Shown: positions 54,813 to 64,000, counted from the stretch's first letter. The stretch is DNA of 64,000 nt from Rhodococcus rhodochrous (GCF_900187265.1 NZ_LT906450.1:1045444-1109443); one strand, 5' to 3'. A program made the numbers and translations. The notes: a model not told the origin generated them from the letters alone.

Positions 54813-56201
54813 GTGACGTCACCCACACCGCGCCCCTCCACGGTCGGCGAGCTCCGCGCCTCCGGCCACGTGCAACGGTCCGTCAAGGACGAGATCCGGC
54901 ACAACCTGCTCGCTGCGCTGCGCGACGGTACCGATCCGTGGCCCGGCATCCTCGGTTTCGAGGACACCGTCGTCCCGCAGCTCGAACGCGCCCTCATCGC
55001 CGGCCACGACGTGGTCCTGCTCGGCGAACGCGGCCAGGGCAAGACGCGCCTGCTGCGCACCCTGCCGCTGCTGCTCGACGAATGGACCCCGGTCATCGCC
55101 GGCTCCGAACTCGGCGAGCATCCCTACGAGCCCATCACCCCGGCGTCGATCCGCCGGGCCGCCGAACTCGGCGACGACCTGCCCGTCGCGTGGCGGCACC
55201 GCAGCGAGCGGTACGCCGAGAAGCTCGCGACGCCCGACACCTCGGTCGCCGACCTCGTCGGCGACGTCGACCCGGTGAAGGTCGCCGAGGGGCGCAGCCT
55301 CGGCGACCCGGAGACGATCCACTTCGGTCTCGTGCCCCGCGCGCACCGCGGTATCGTCGCCGTCAACGAACTGCCCGACCTCGCCGAACGCATCCAGGTG
55401 TCGCTGCTCAACGTCATGGAGGAACGCGACATCCAGGTCCGCGGTTACACGCTGCGCCTGCCCCTCGACGTGCTGCTCGTCGCGAGCGCGAACCCCGAGG
55501 ACTACACGAACCGCGGTCGCATCATCACCCCGCTCAAGGACCGTTTCGGCGCCGAGATCCGCACGCACTACCCGACGCGGCTCGAGGACGAGATCGCCGT
55601 CATCGAGCAGGAGGCGCACCTGCAGGCCCGCGTACCGGAGTATCTCTTCGAGATCCTCGCCCGGTTCACGCGCTTGCTGCGCGAATCGACCTCCGTCGAC
55701 CAGCGTTCCGGTGTCTCGGCGCGGTTCGCCGTCGCCGGCGCCGAGACCGTCTCGGCCGCGGCCCTGCACCGCGGTGCGGTCCTCGGCGAGGACGATCCGG
55801 TCGCGCGTCCCGTCGACCTCGGCACGGTCGTCGAGGTGCTCCGCGGCAAGGTGGAGTTCGAATCCGGCGAGGAGGGAAGGGAATTCGAGATCCTCGACCA
55901 TCTCCTGCGGCGTGCCACGGCCGAGACCGCCCGCTCGCGACTCGCGGGCGTCGACCTCGGGCCGCTGGTCGCGGCCGTCGAACAGGGCGATCCGGTGGTC
56001 ACCGGTGAGCGGATCACCGCGAAGGTGCTGCTCGACGAACTGCCCGAACTGCCCGTCCTCGACGCCGTCGCCGAACGGCTGGGTGCCACCGACACCGGAA
56101 CCCGAGCCGCGGCAGTGGAACTCGCCCTCGAAGGTCTGTACCTGGCGCGGCGCATCGCCAAGGACACCGGCGACGACGGCTCGGCGGTGTACTCCCGATG
56201 A
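54813..56201 (+). CDS. MoxR/Mg-chelatase-type AAA+ ATPase (Rv0958-like)
   Basis: A 462-residue ATPase. Walker A is LLGERGQGKTRLL (about 80), followed by the Walker B-like GIVAVNELPDLAERIQ, sensor 1 in VLLVASANPEDYTNRGR and arginine-finger region TPLKDRFGAEI. It resembles M. tuberculosis Rv0958. GTG 54813 has a -10-like TACCTT 7 nt upstream, so it may be leaderless; 54777 ATG is an alternative. It overlaps the VWA gene by 4 nt, the usual MoxR-VWA pairing for metal insertion or complex maturation. Confidence 0.9.
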   Translation: MTSPTPRPSTVGELRASGHVQRSVKDEIRHNLLAALRDGTDPWPGILGFEDTVVPQLERALIAGHDVVLLGERGQGKTRLLRTLPLLLDEWTPVIAGSELGEHPYEPITPASIRRAAELGDDLPVAWRHRSERYAEKLATPDTSVADLVGDVDPVKVAEGRSLGDPETIHFGLVPRAHRGIVAVNELPDLAERIQVSLLNVMEERDIQVRGYTLRLPLDVLLVASANPEDYTNRGRIITPLKDRFGAEIRTHYPTRLEDEIAVIEQEAHLQARVPEYLFEILARFTRLLRESTSVDQRSGVSARFAVAGAETVSAAALHRGAVLGEDDPVARPVDLGTVVEVLRGKVEFESGEEGREFEILDHLLRRATAETARSRLAGVDLGPLVAAVEQGDPVVTGERITAKVLLDELPELPVLDAVAERLGATDTGTRAAAVELALEGLYLARRIAKDTGDDGSAVYSR

Positions 56202-58135
56202 GCAGGTCGGCCCGCTACGGTCCGTATGCCGGGGGCGATCCGCTCGCCCCACCGGTGGACCTGCGCGACGCGCTCGCCGCGATCGGCGACGACGTCATGG
56301 CCGGCGCGTCACCCAAGCGCGCCCTGCGGGAGTTGCTGCGTCGCGGGCACGACGGCATGCGCGGCCTCGACAAGCTTGCCGCGCAGGCGAACCGGCGCCG
56401 ACGTCAGCTGCTCGACCGCACCAACCTCGACGGCACCCTGCGTGAGGTGCGCGAACTCCTCGACCGCGCCGTGCTCGAGGAACGCAAGGAACTGGCCCGA
56501 GCCCTCGACGACGACGCGCGGTTCGCGGAGATGCGGATCGAGGAACTGCCGACGTCGACGGCGCAGGCCGTGCAGGAACTCGCCGACTACGACTGGCGCA
56601 GCGCGCAGGCCCGGCAGGACTACGAGAAGATCCGCGATCTGCTCGGCCGGGAGATGCTCGACCAGCGCTTCTCCGGGATGAAGCAGGCGCTCGAGGGGGC
56701 CACCGACGAGGACCGGCAACGCATCTCGGAGATGCTCGAGGACCTCAACGATCTGCTCGACAAGCACTCCCGCGGTGAGGACACCGAGGAGGACTTCGAG
56801 CAGTTCATGGCCCAGCACGGCGAGTTCTTCCCGGAGAACCCGCAGAACGTCGAGGAACTGCTCGACTCCCTCGCCCAGCGGGCTGCGGCGGCGCAGCGGC
56901 TGCGCAACTCCCTCACCCCCGAGCAGCGCGACGAACTCGACGCGCTGGCCCAGCAGGCGTTCGGATCCCCGGATCTGATGAGCCAGCTCGACCGTCTCGA
57001 CGGCCACCTGCGTGCCGCCCGTCCCGGCGAGGACTGGACCGGCTCCGAGCAGGTGCGCGGCGAACAGGGCATGGGTCTCGGCGAGGCCACCTCGGCGCTG
57101 CAGGAGTTGTCCGAACTCGACCAGCTCGCCGAGCAGCTGTCGCAGCAGTACGCCGGGGCGTCCCTCGACGACATCGACCTCGACGCGCTCGCCCGTCATC
57201 TCGGTCCCGAGGCCGCGGCCGATGCACGTACTCTCGCCGAACTCGAGAAGGAACTGCAGCGGCAGGGCTTCTTCGACCGGGGCGCCGACGGGCAGTGGCG
57301 ACTGTCGCCCAAGGCCATGCGCCGACTCGGCGAGGCGGCCCTGCGCGACGTCGTCAATCGCATCTCGTCGCGCACCGGGCAACGAGAGTCGCGGCGGGCG
57401 GGTGTGCTCGGCGAACCGACCGGCGCGTCGAAGGCATGGGAGTTCGGTGACACCGAACCGTGGGACGTCGTGCGGACCCTCACCAACGCGACCCTGCGCA
57501 GTCCCGGTCTGCCGGTGCGGATGTCGGTGCAGGACGTCGAGGTGATCGAGACCGAACAGCGGACGCAGGCGGCGGTCGCGCTGCTCGTCGACACGTCGTT
57601 CTCGATGGTCATGGACGGTCGTTGGGTGCCGATGAAACGCACGGCCCTCGCACTGAACCATCTCGTGTCCACGCGCTTCCGCGGGGATGCGCTGCAGCTC
57701 ATCGCGTTCGGCCGGCACGCCCGTGTGGTGTCGGCGTCCGAACTCGCCGGGCTCGACGGCGTCTACGAGCAGGGCACCAATCTGCACCACGCACTGATGC
57801 TCGCGGGTCGTCACCTGCGTCGTCATCCCAACGCGCAGCCGGTGGTCTTCGTCGTCACCGACGGTGAACCCACCGCCCATCTCGAACCGGACGGCTTCGC
57901 GGCCTTCGACTATCCGCCGAGCGCACGCACTCTCGGGTTGACGGTGCGCGAACTCGACCACATCGCGCGGCTCGGAACCCAGGTGACGATCTTCCGCCTC
58001 GGCAGCGATCCGGGGCTCGCGCGGATCGTCGACGTGCTGGCACGTCGTGTCGGGGGACGGGTGGTCGCGCCCGACGTCGACGGTCTGGGAGCGGCGGTCG
58101 TCGCAGACTACGTGCGCGCTCGTCGGAGGTCCTGA
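56198..58135 (+). CDS. VWA-domain protein partnered with MoxR-type ATPase (Rv0959-like)
   Basis: A 645-residue protein with a long helical N-terminal region (about 1-450, Glu/Arg/Gln-rich, coiled-coil-like) and a C-terminal von Willebrand A domain (about 455-645). The MIDAS motif is LLVDTSFSM (DxSxS), with TDGEPTAH as the later Asp site. It likely acts with the upstream ATPase as a metal-dependent chaperone pair. The ATG overlaps the ATPase stop (ATGA). It ends 4 nt before the convergent MFS gene. Confidence 0.9.
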   Translation: MSRSARYGPYAGGDPLAPPVDLRDALAAIGDDVMAGASPKRALRELLRRGHDGMRGLDKLAAQANRRRRQLLDRTNLDGTLREVRELLDRAVLEERKELARALDDDARFAEMRIEELPTSTAQAVQELADYDWRSAQARQDYEKIRDLLGREMLDQRFSGMKQALEGATDEDRQRISEMLEDLNDLLDKHSRGEDTEEDFEQFMAQHGEFFPENPQNVEELLDSLAQRAAAAQRLRNSLTPEQRDELDALAQQAFGSPDLMSQLDRLDGHLRAARPGEDWTGSEQVRGEQGMGLGEATSALQELSELDQLAEQLSQQYAGASLDDIDLDALARHLGPEAAADARTLAELEKELQRQGFFDRGADGQWRLSPKAMRRLGEAALRDVVNRISSRTGQRESRRAGVLGEPTGASKAWEFGDTEPWDVVRTLTNATLRSPGLPVRMSVQDVEVIETEQRTQAAVALLVDTSFSMVMDGRWVPMKRTALALNHLVSTRFRGDALQLIAFGRHARVVSASELAGLDGVYEQGTNLHHALMLAGRHLRRHPNAQPVVFVVTDGEPTAHLEPDGFAAFDYPPSARTLGLTVRELDHIARLGTQVTIFRLGSDPGLARIVDVLARRVGGRVVAPDVDGLGAAVVADYVRARRRS

Positions 58136-58139
58136 GCAC

Positions 58140-59312
58140 TCAGCGTCGCACCGACCGCCAGGTGGTCGCGGCGGCGGTGGACAGCAGGACAGCGGTCACC
58201 CAGAAGATCGACGCGACACCGGCGACCCCGGCGATCGCACCGGCAACCATGGGCACCGCGACCTGCCCGAGACGGTTGCCGGTCAACCGCACGGCCAGCG
58301 CCGACGCGCGGTCGACCGGTGCGACGAGTTCGACCACCCACGTCATCGTCAGGGGTTGGCCGACACCCCAGAACATTCCGCACACGGCGAGCAACGCGCC
58401 GATGACCCACGGGTTCGGCACGAGCGGCAGCAGCGCGACCGGCACGATGGTCCCGGCGGTCGCGGAGACGAGCAGCCACCTGCGCGGAATGCGGCGCAGT
58501 GCCCACGGCAGCAGGGCACGCGAGACGATCGATGCCACGGTGCGGGCGGTGAGCAGGATCGATACCAGCAGCACACCGAACCCGAACTGTTCGCCGAGCA
58601 ACGGCAGGTAGGCCACGACGAGGTCGACCGAGGCGAGGACCACGAGGCTCGACAGCATCGCGGGCTTCATGCCCTTCGTCCCGAGCATCGACAGGATCGA
58701 CTGGGGCGCGCCGTCCTCCGCGGTGCGGCCGGATCCCGGCGGCTCGCGCAATCCCAGCACGAGCGGCAGGGAGAGCAGCGAGACCACCGTCATGACCAGC
58801 AGTGCGCCGGTGGTCTCCACGGATCCGTTGCCGTCACCGGTGGTCGCGGCGATCACACCGGAGACGGGCACGCCGACGGCCTGCCCGACCGACACACCCA
58901 GCGTGAGCCCGGCGAACCCGCGATCCAGTTGACCCGGCGGCGACAGGATCGACACGAACGCCTGCCCCGACACCGTGACGAGCAACTGCCCGAGACCGAG
59001 CACGACGTTGCCTGCGGCCAGCACGAGCAATCCCGAACTGAGCGCGATCAACCCGGCGCCGACCGTCGTGACGACGATGCCCGAACGCAGAATGGCGGTC
59101 GCGTGCCCACGGTCCACTGCGCGCCCCATCCGCACCGCCGCGATCAGCGGGACGATGGCGTAGAGCGCGGTGACGGCACCGATGGTGGTCGCGTCGCCGC
59201 CCAGCGCGAGGATCCGGTAGGAGACCAGGACGCGGATCGACTGGAATGCCGCGTGCAGCAGGGCCGTGGACAAGCACAGGTACAGCAGCCAGTGACGCGG
59301 AGGATGCGGCAT
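58140..59312 (-). CDS. MFS transporter
   Basis: A 390-residue major facilitator with about twelve helices. The loop 2-3 region MGRAVDRGHATAIL and GLGQLLVTVSGQAFVSILSPPG fit drug/metabolite efflux MFS proteins. Substrate unknown. It ends 4 nt from the convergent VWA gene and is preceded by the lipoprotein gene on the same strand with 3 nt between, so they are probably co-transcribed. Confidence 0.88.
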   Translation of the reverse strand: MPHPPRHWLLYLCLSTALLHAAFQSIRVLVSYRILALGGDATTIGAVTALYAIVPLIAAVRMGRAVDRGHATAILRSGIVVTTVGAGLIALSSGLLVLAAGNVVLGLGQLLVTVSGQAFVSILSPPGQLDRGFAGLTLGVSVGQAVGVPVSGVIAATTGDGNGSVETTGALLVMTVVSLLSLPLVLGLREPPGSGRTAEDGAPQSILSMLGTKGMKPAMLSSLVVLASVDLVVAYLPLLGEQFGFGVLLVSILLTARTVASIVSRALLPWALRRIPRRWLLVSATAGTIVPVALLPLVPNPWVIGALLAVCGMFWGVGQPLTMTWVVELVAPVDRASALAVRLTGNRLGQVAVPMVAGAIAGVAGVASIFWVTAVLLSTAAATTWRSVRR

Positions 59313-59315
59313 ACG

Positions 59316-59732
59316 TCAGGCGCCGGCCGTCACGACCCGGTCGCCCAGCGGCGACTGCAAGGGGACCTCGAGGGTGCCGACGACGGCGACCATGATGCAC
59401 ATGCGGTCCTGCATCTCCGGCAGCGTGCCGCCGAGGAGCGTCACCGTCACCGTGTCGTCCGTTTCGGTGACGGTCGCGTCGACGCCGAAGCACTCGGGGG
59501 TGCCCGTCTCGAAGTGCAGGGCGATCCGGTCGTCGCTCACCCGCGACCACGACAGGATCGTCAGCGGATGCGCGTCGACGATGTCGGGTCGCGGCGAGAA
59601 CGCCGTCGCCCCTGCCGGAACCGGTTCCTCGGGCAGTGCCGGGACGTCCGGTGTACTCGACCCGCAGGCCGCGATGAGCAGGCACATCGCGAGGACGGTG
59701 ATTCCCCGGCAGGCACGGACGACGGAACGCAT
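59316..59732 (-). CDS. small putative lipoprotein
   Basis: A 138-residue exported protein with a lipoprotein signal: basic RACR, hydrophobic GITVLAMCLLIAAC with the lipobox LIAAC. The mature part is mostly beta (TILSWSRVSDDRIALHFETG, PLGDRVVTAG) with Cys pair CFGVD and MCIM. Unknown function. ATG 59732 is chosen; ATG 59765, which overlaps the stop of the upstream AEC gene (TGATG), would add 11 residues and is nearly as likely. Confidence 0.75.
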   Translation of the reverse strand: MRSVVRACRGITVLAMCLLIAACGSSTPDVPALPEEPVPAGATAFSPRPDIVDAHPLTILSWSRVSDDRIALHFETGTPECFGVDATVTETDDTVTVTLLGGTLPEMQDRMCIMVAVVGTLEVPLQSPLGDRVVTAGA

Positions 59733-59764
59733 GGCTCCCACGGTATTCCCGTGTCGCGTGTTCA

Positions 59765-60691
59765 TCACGCCAGCAGGGCGGCGGTCACGCCGATCGCAGG
59801 GATGGAGGCGAGGGTGGTGACGAGCGCGGCGTCGCGGGCGAGCACCGTGCCGCGACCGTAGGCGCCGGCGTAGACGAAGACGTTCTGCGCGGTGGGAAGA
59901 GCGGCGACCACCACGACCGCGAACAGGGCGTGGCCGTCGAGGCCGAACACGAAACGCCCCATCAGATACGCGAGCACGGGCTGGGCGAGGATCTTGAGAA
60001 ACGAGGCGAGCGCGATGTCGCGGCGGGGGCTCGTGCCCTTCTCGAGCACCCGGACACCCTGCAGCGACAAGCCGAACGCGAGCAGCGCACCGGGCACCGA
60101 CGCACCGCCGAGCAGATGGAACGGCTGCAGCAGCGCTTCCGGGGGCGTCCATCCGCTGATCGCGATGGCGAGCCCGGCCGCGGCGGCCAGGACGATGGGG
60201 TTCTTGAACGGCGCGAGCAGAGTGTCGAGGCGCGAGACCCCGGCGCGCATCGTCGACAGGTCGAGCATGGTCAGCGCGATGGGGGAGAGCACGACGATCT
60301 GGAACAACAGCAGCGGCGCGACGAACGAGGCGTCGCCGAGCACGAAGACCGCGATGGGGATGCCGAGATTCGCGGAGTTGACGTAACCGGCGCACAGCGC
60401 GCCGATGGTCGCCTCGGGAACCGCACGTCGCAGCCAGAGTTTCGCGACGACGAAGTGCACGATCGCGACGGCGAACGCCGTGGCCGCCGCGATGTAGAGA
60501 TTGGGCGAGAAGATCACCGAGAGGTCGGACGTCGCGAGCACGTCGAACAGCAGCGCGGGGGTGGCGACGAAGAAGACGAGCCGGCTGAGCACCGTCTGCG
60601 CCTCGTGCCCGAGTGTGCCCATGCGCCCCAGCGTGAAGCCGATGGCGATGATCACGAAGATGACACTGAACCCCGCGATCACACCCGACAC
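59765..60691 (-). CDS. auxin efflux carrier (AEC) family transporter
   Basis: A 308-residue membrane protein with about ten helices in two five-helix halves. FVIIAIGFTLGRMG and AGYVNSANLGIPIAVFVLGD in half one, and AALPTAQNVFVYAGAYG in half two, match bacterial AEC/malonate-type carriers. GTG 60691 starts it. It probably exports organic anions. It is followed by the lipoprotein and MFS genes in a likely operon. Confidence 0.87.
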   Translation of the reverse strand: MSGVIAGFSVIFVIIAIGFTLGRMGTLGHEAQTVLSRLVFFVATPALLFDVLATSDLSVIFSPNLYIAAATAFAVAIVHFVVAKLWLRRAVPEATIGALCAGYVNSANLGIPIAVFVLGDASFVAPLLLFQIVVLSPIALTMLDLSTMRAGVSRLDTLLAPFKNPIVLAAAAGLAIAISGWTPPEALLQPFHLLGGASVPGALLAFGLSLQGVRVLEKGTSPRRDIALASFLKILAQPVLAYLMGRFVFGLDGHALFAVVVVAALPTAQNVFVYAGAYGRGTVLARDAALVTTLASIPAIGVTAALLA

Positions 60692-60862
60692 GGTTGCCTA
60701 GTCTAAGGACCCTGTGGATGAGTTTCTGAGGCAGGCGCCCGGAGTGCACTTCTTGTCGATCGAAGCCGAGATTTTCGACGACAACTGCGCACTCGGGAAC
60801 GTTCATCCACAGGGCGACGATCCAGGGTTCCACGTTGAGCGGACGTTGTGCAGGCTTCCGCC

Positions 60863-61726
60863 ATGGGGGAATTCGACGAGCCGTTCAACGGCACCGACGC
60901 GCTGGCCGGGAAGTGCCTGACGCCGTACCGATTGCGGGCCATGCGTCGGCTGCATCGCGACGTGTACATCCATCCCGACGCGGAGATGACGGCGTTGCGG
61001 TGTGCGCGTGCGGCCTGGCTGTGGGCGCGAGGCGGTGGCGTACTGGCGGGACTGTCCGCCGCCGCCGTGCACGGCAGCAGGTGGGTCGACGGCCGCTCAC
61101 CGGCGGAGCTGTTCCGGACCGGGAGTCGCCGCGGCACGGCCGGGGTGCGGGTGCACGGCGATGCCGTGCTCGAGGAGGAGATCTGCGAGCGCGACGGGAT
61201 GTCGGTGACGACTCCCGCGCGGACCGGTTTCGACCTCGCGCGATGGCTGACACCCGCGCGAGCCGTCGAACAACTCGATGCGTTGTGCCGGGCCACCGGT
61301 CTGGATCCGGCGGACATCCTCGCCGTCGCCGAGCGGCACCGCGGAGAGCGCGGTCTTCCGCAGGTGCGCGCGGTCGTACCCCGCGTGGACCCCGGCGCCG
61401 AGTCTCCACCCGAGACCAGGGTCCGCCTGTTGCTCGTGAACCACGGATTACCGGCGCCCACGACCCAGGTGCCGATCGTCGACGAGGGCAGAGTGATCGG
61501 TTGGGCCGACATGGGGTGGCGTGAATGGCGCACTGCCGTCGAGTACGACGGGGTGCACCACTGGACCGACGAGCGGCAACGCACCAAGGACATCGAGCGC
61601 TACGAGGCGTTCGCGTCGCTGGGCTGGTCGGTGATCCGGGTGAATTCCGAGCAACTCCGAATACGTCCGCGGACGATCGTCGAACGGGTCCGCAGGGCGC
61701 TGCGGGCTTCGGGTGCACCCGTGTGA
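60863..61726 (+). CDS. DUF559-type protein with AbiEi-like N terminus
   Basis: A 287-residue protein common in mycobacteria and rhodococci. The N-terminal half has an AbiEi-like winged-helix pattern (ALRCARAAWLWARGGGVLAGLSAAAVHGSRWV) and the C-terminal half a Vsr/PD-(D/E)XK-like fold (TAVEYDGVHHWTDERQRTKDIERYEAFASLGWSVIRVN). It could be a nuclease or DNA-binding protein; no toxin partner is adjacent. ATG 60863 is preferred; GTG 60848 is possible. Confidence 0.75.
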   Translation: MGEFDEPFNGTDALAGKCLTPYRLRAMRRLHRDVYIHPDAEMTALRCARAAWLWARGGGVLAGLSAAAVHGSRWVDGRSPAELFRTGSRRGTAGVRVHGDAVLEEEICERDGMSVTTPARTGFDLARWLTPARAVEQLDALCRATGLDPADILAVAERHRGERGLPQVRAVVPRVDPGAESPPETRVRLLLVNHGLPAPTTQVPIVDEGRVIGWADMGWREWRTAVEYDGVHHWTDERQRTKDIERYEAFASLGWSVIRVNSEQLRIRPRTIVERVRRALRASGAPV

Positions 61727-61780
61727 CGTGCACTTCTCGTCGAGAATCCCTCCGGATTTCGACAAGACCTGCACACATGA

Positions 61781-61816
61781 CGACGCCGCCCCTCCCGATG
61801 GGGAGAGGCGGCGTCG
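61781..61816 (-). terminator. terminator downstream of rpsR
   Basis: CGACGCCGCC (61781-61790) pairs with GGCGGCGTCG (61807-61816) and CCTCC with GGAG just inside, a long GC stem starting 12 nt past the rpsR stop. Confidence 0.75.
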
Positions 61817-61827
61817 GAAGCTACGAC

Positions 61828-62085
61828 CTACTTGCTGCTGACGTAGGGGAGCAGAGCCATCTCGCGGGCGTTCTTCACCGCGATGGCGACCTGACGCTGC
61901 TGCTGCGGGGTCAGGCCCGTGACGCGACGGCTACGGATCTTGCCGCGGTCGGAGATGAAGGTGCGGAGCAGATTGACGTCCTTGTAGTCGACGTAATCGA
62001 TCTTCGCCGCGAAGAGGGGGTTCTTCTTGGGCTTGCGTCCCTCGACGGCACGCGACTTCTTCGACGGACCTCGCTTGACTGCCAT
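61828..62085 (-). CDS. rpsR: ribosomal protein S18, cysteine-free paralogue
   Basis: An 85-residue small-subunit protein that contacts S6 and 16S r[54 protein letters not shown] is the standard core. The zinc-ribbon cysteines of the common form are absent ([17 protein letters not shown] instead), so it is of the C-minus, zinc-independent type. It stands alone, not with ssb/rplI, which suggests it is a second copy used in zinc shortage. The leader contains ATACG-TCT-CGTAT (62156-62168). Confidence 0.92.
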   Translation of the reverse strand: MAVKRGPSKKSRAVEGRKPKKNPLFAAKIDYVDYKDVNLLRTFISDRGKIRSRRVTGLTPQQQRQVAIAVKNAREMALLPYVSSK

Positions 62086-62227
62086 ATCTCGCTCCTCACC
62101 GGATTCGACCTGTGGACGCCGGGTGATTCCCCTCGGCGGGCGAGCTCACCTCTTCATACGTCTCGTATCGGTCCATGGTAACGGACGGAAGGATGCCTTC
62201 CGTCCACCGGTCGAGCGTCACACCCGC

Positions 62228-62247
62228 TTCTCAGCGCGCTCTCAGTA
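62228..62247 (+). promoter_or_regulatory. candidate MprA box (direct repeat)
   Basis: TCTCAG recurs at 62229-62234 and 62240-62245, exactly 11 bp apart, 16 nt before the mprA start. OmpR-family regulators bind such direct repeats; the MprA motif is described as two loosely conserved 8-bp repeats. Autoregulation is likely. Confidence 0.55.
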
Positions 62248-62260
62248 GGCGCAGGCCACA

Positions 62261-62959
62261 ATGGTGATCATGCGCATTCTGGTGGTCGACGACGACCGTG
62301 CGGTGCGGGAGTCGCTGCGCCGGTCCCTGAGTTTCAACGGATACACGGTCGACCTCGCGACGGACGGGCAGGACGCCCTCGAACAGGTCGCGGTGTCGCG
62401 TCCCGATGCGATGGTGCTCGACGTGATGATGCCGCGCGTCGACGGCCTCGAGGTGTGCCGCCGGCTGCGCAGCACCGGCGACGACCTGCCGATCCTCGTC
62501 CTCACCGCACGCGACTCCGTGTCCGAGAGGGTCGCGGGTCTCGACGCCGGTGCCGACGACTACCTGCCGAAACCGTTCGCGCTCGAGGAACTGCTCGCGC
62601 GGCTGCGGGCACTGCTGCGTCGCGCCACTCCCGATCCGGACAACTCCGCCGACGAGGTGCTGCGGTTCGCCGACCTCAGTCTCGACCCCGCGACCCGCGA
62701 GGTCACCCGTGGCGACCGGCAGATCAGCCTCACGCGCACCGAGTTCTCCCTGATGGAGATGCTCATGGCGAATCCGCGGAGGGTGCTCACGCGCAGCCGC
62801 ATCCTCGAGGAGGTGTGGGGTTACGACTTCCCGACCTCCGGCAACGCCCTCGAGGTCTACGTGGGGTACCTGCGACGCAAGACCGAGGCCGGTGGGGAAC
62901 CGCGCCTGATCCACACGGTGCGCGGCGTCGGGTACGTGCTGCGCGAGACCCCGCCGTGA
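62261..62959 (+). CDS. mprA: stress response regulator MprA
   Basis: A 232-residue OmpR-family regulator nearly identical in key regions to M. tuberculosis Mpr[20 protein letters not shown] at the start, phospho-acceptor Asp54 in [12 protein letters not shown], Lys in [11 protein letters not shown], and the winged-helix [21 protein letters not shown] in the C-terminal domain. It controls envelope and persistence stress. ATG 62261 is listed; ATG 62270 (MRILVVDD) is an alternative. The stop overlaps the mprB GTG by 3 nt. Confidence 0.94.
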   Translation: MVIMRILVVDDDRAVRESLRRSLSFNGYTVDLATDGQDALEQVAVSRPDAMVLDVMMPRVDGLEVCRRLRSTGDDLPILVLTARDSVSERVAGLDAGADDYLPKPFALEELLARLRALLRRATPDPDNSADEVLRFADLSLDPATREVTRGDRQISLTRTEFSLMEMLMANPRRVLTRSRILEEVWGYDFPTSGNALEVYVGYLRRKTEAGGEPRLIHTVRGVGYVLRETPP

Positions 62960-64000
62960 GCGACCCGATGCGACCACCTCTTCTCCTGACCCGCTCGGTG
63001 CCGCTGCGCACCCGCGTCACGCTCCTCGCCGCCGGCGCGGTGGCGCTCGCCGTCGCCGTCACGTCCATCGCGGCCTACGCCGTGGTGTCACGGGCGTTGT
63101 ACTCCGAGGTCGACACCCAGTTGCGGGCGCGGGCCGCCGCGCTCGTCGAGTCGAGCACCCTCATCACCTACGACCCGCGCTACATCGGCGGGGCCCAGCT
63201 CTACAGTTCCGACATCAGCGTCGCCCTGATCTATCCGGATCTCGGCCGGTACGTGCCGCCCGCCTCGTCGGTGCCCATCGGCGAACCCGAACTGGCCGTG
63301 GCCGAGGGCGACCGGGAGTCGTCGCTGCGCACCGTCGCCCAGCAGCGTGTACTGGCCCAGCGCATGCCCGATGGCAGCACGATCGTGATCGCGCAGCGAC
63401 TGCGTCCCACGGTCGAGATCCTCAACCGTCTGGCGAGTGTGCTGTTCATCGTCGGCGGGTGCGGCGTGGTGCTCGCCGCCGCCGTGGGTGCGACCGTCGG
63501 CCGCACGGGTCTGCGTCCCGTCGCCCGACTCACCGCCGCTGCCGAGCGCGTCGCCCGCACCGACGACCTGCGGCCGATCCGGGTGACCGGCCACGACGAG
63601 CTCGCTCGTCTCACCGAGAGCTTCAACATGATGCTGCGTGCGCTCGCCGAGTCGCGGGAGCGGCAGAGCCGACTGGTCGCCGACGCCGGTCACGAACTGA
63701 AGACGCCGCTGACCTCGCTGCGGACCAACATGGAACTGCTCATCGCGGCGAGCCGGCCCGGTGCCCCGAGTCTGCCCGACGAGGACATGGCCGAACTGCG
63801 TGCCGACGTCATCGGACAGATCGAGGAGTTGTCGACGCTCGTCGGCGATCTCGTCGACCTCGCTCGTGAGGATGCTCCGGAGACGGTCTTCGAGGTCGTC
63901 GACGTCGCCGAGGTCGTGGACCGCAGTCTCGAACGCGCACGTCGTCGTCGTACCGACATCGAGTTCCGGGCGACCACCGAGCAGTGGTTCGTGTTCGGCG
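62956..64000 (+). CDS. mprB: sensor histidine kinase MprB (3' end beyond window)
   Basis: The visible 348 residues hold a membrane kinase: TM1 (about 20-42), an extracytoplasmic sensor (43-155), TM2 (about 160-182), a HAMP linker ([16 protein letters not shown]) and the H-box with His246 in [16 protein letters not shown]. The ATP-binding domain continues past the window. The GTG at 62956 overlaps the mprA stop (GTGA), so the pair is translationally coupled. Gene order and motifs match M. tuberculosis mprAB, which senses envelope stress. Confidence 0.93.
   Translation, partial: MSDPMRPPLLLTRSVPLRTRVTLLAAGAVALAVAVTSIAAYAVVSRALYSEVDTQLRARAAALVESSTLITYDPRYIGGAQLYSSDISVALIYPDLGRYVPPASSVPIGEPELAVAEGDRESSLRTVAQQRVLAQRMPDGSTIVIAQRLRPTVEILNRLASVLFIVGGCGVVLAAAVGATVGRTGLRPVARLTAAAERVARTDDLRPIRVTGHDELARLTESFNMMLRALAESRERQSRLVADAGHELKTPLTSLRTNMELLIAASRPGAPSLPDEDMAELRADVIGQIEELSTLVGDLVDLAREDAPETVFEVVDVAEVVDRSLERARRRRTDIEFRATTEQWFVFG

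Noticed and set aside
60863-61726. Toxin-antitoxin pair member
   Set aside because: The AbiEi-like N terminus suggests it, but no partner toxin gene is adjacent and the C-terminal domain is nuclease-like; many such proteins are solitary.

Overview
This window is chromosomal DNA from a high-GC actinobacterium of the order Mycobacteriales, most likely a Rhodococcus. DevR, MprA, the chorismate mutase and PurN are close to their Mycobacterium tuberculosis counterparts. The gene order pgi - chorismate mutase - uvrD1 - M23 peptidase - sucC - sucD - DUF5336 - DUF6350 - purN - purH - chelatase-type ATPase - VWA protein follows the M. tuberculosis Rv0946c-Rv0959 block, with extra genes inserted. I see no insertion sequence, prophage, CRISPR array or rRNA. 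There is one tRNA, tRNA-Arg(CCT).

Layout. 3-881 is the end of an ATP-dependent DNA ligase. 925-6470 holds two tandem, translationally coupled modules, each made of a LuxR-type regulator, a membrane histidine kinase and a membrane protein with a kinase-like but degenerate cytoplasmic domain. In module 2 the regulator has lost its receiver domain. 6482-10553 is a mixed accessory stretch (YnfA-type membrane protein, secreted proteins, an amidohydrolase, a WYL regulator divergent from a VOC protein). 10724-15789 holds the tRNA, an M23 peptidase, a glutamate-cysteine ligase-like enzyme and a membrane M28 peptidase.

15863-27212 looks like a nitric oxide/hypoxia island: nsrR-hmp, two universal stress proteins flanking an F420-dependent oxidoreductase, an Acg-type nitroreductase with a small partner, devR, a convergent devS coupled to a hydrolase, then DUF2243 and CtaG-like membrane proteins. 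Candidate NsrR and DosR operators sit at the expected places. 27178-36907 is metabolic and accessory: TDT transporter, Fpg/Nei glycosylase, thyA-folA, a cupin, a carboxylesterase, a WS/DGAT-like protein, a TetR - acyl-CoA dehydrogenase pair and an ApbE-like protein.

36951-58135 is the conserved core block: glycolysis (pgi), aromatic biosynthesis (chorismate mutase), DNA repair (uvrD1), cell wall (M23), TCA cycle (sucCD), late purine synthesis (purN-purH) and a MoxR/VWA pair. 58140-64000 carries an MFS and an AEC transporter, a lipoprotein, a DUF559 protein, a cysteine-free ribosomal protein S18, and the stress two-component system mprA-mprB, with mprB cut by the window end.

Four points deserve a second look: the duplicated three-component signalling modules; short tandem duplications that repeat gene 3' ends, mostly with their stop codons, at several loci; a purN gene whose only plausible start is CTG; and the convergent, unlinked arrangement of devR and devS.
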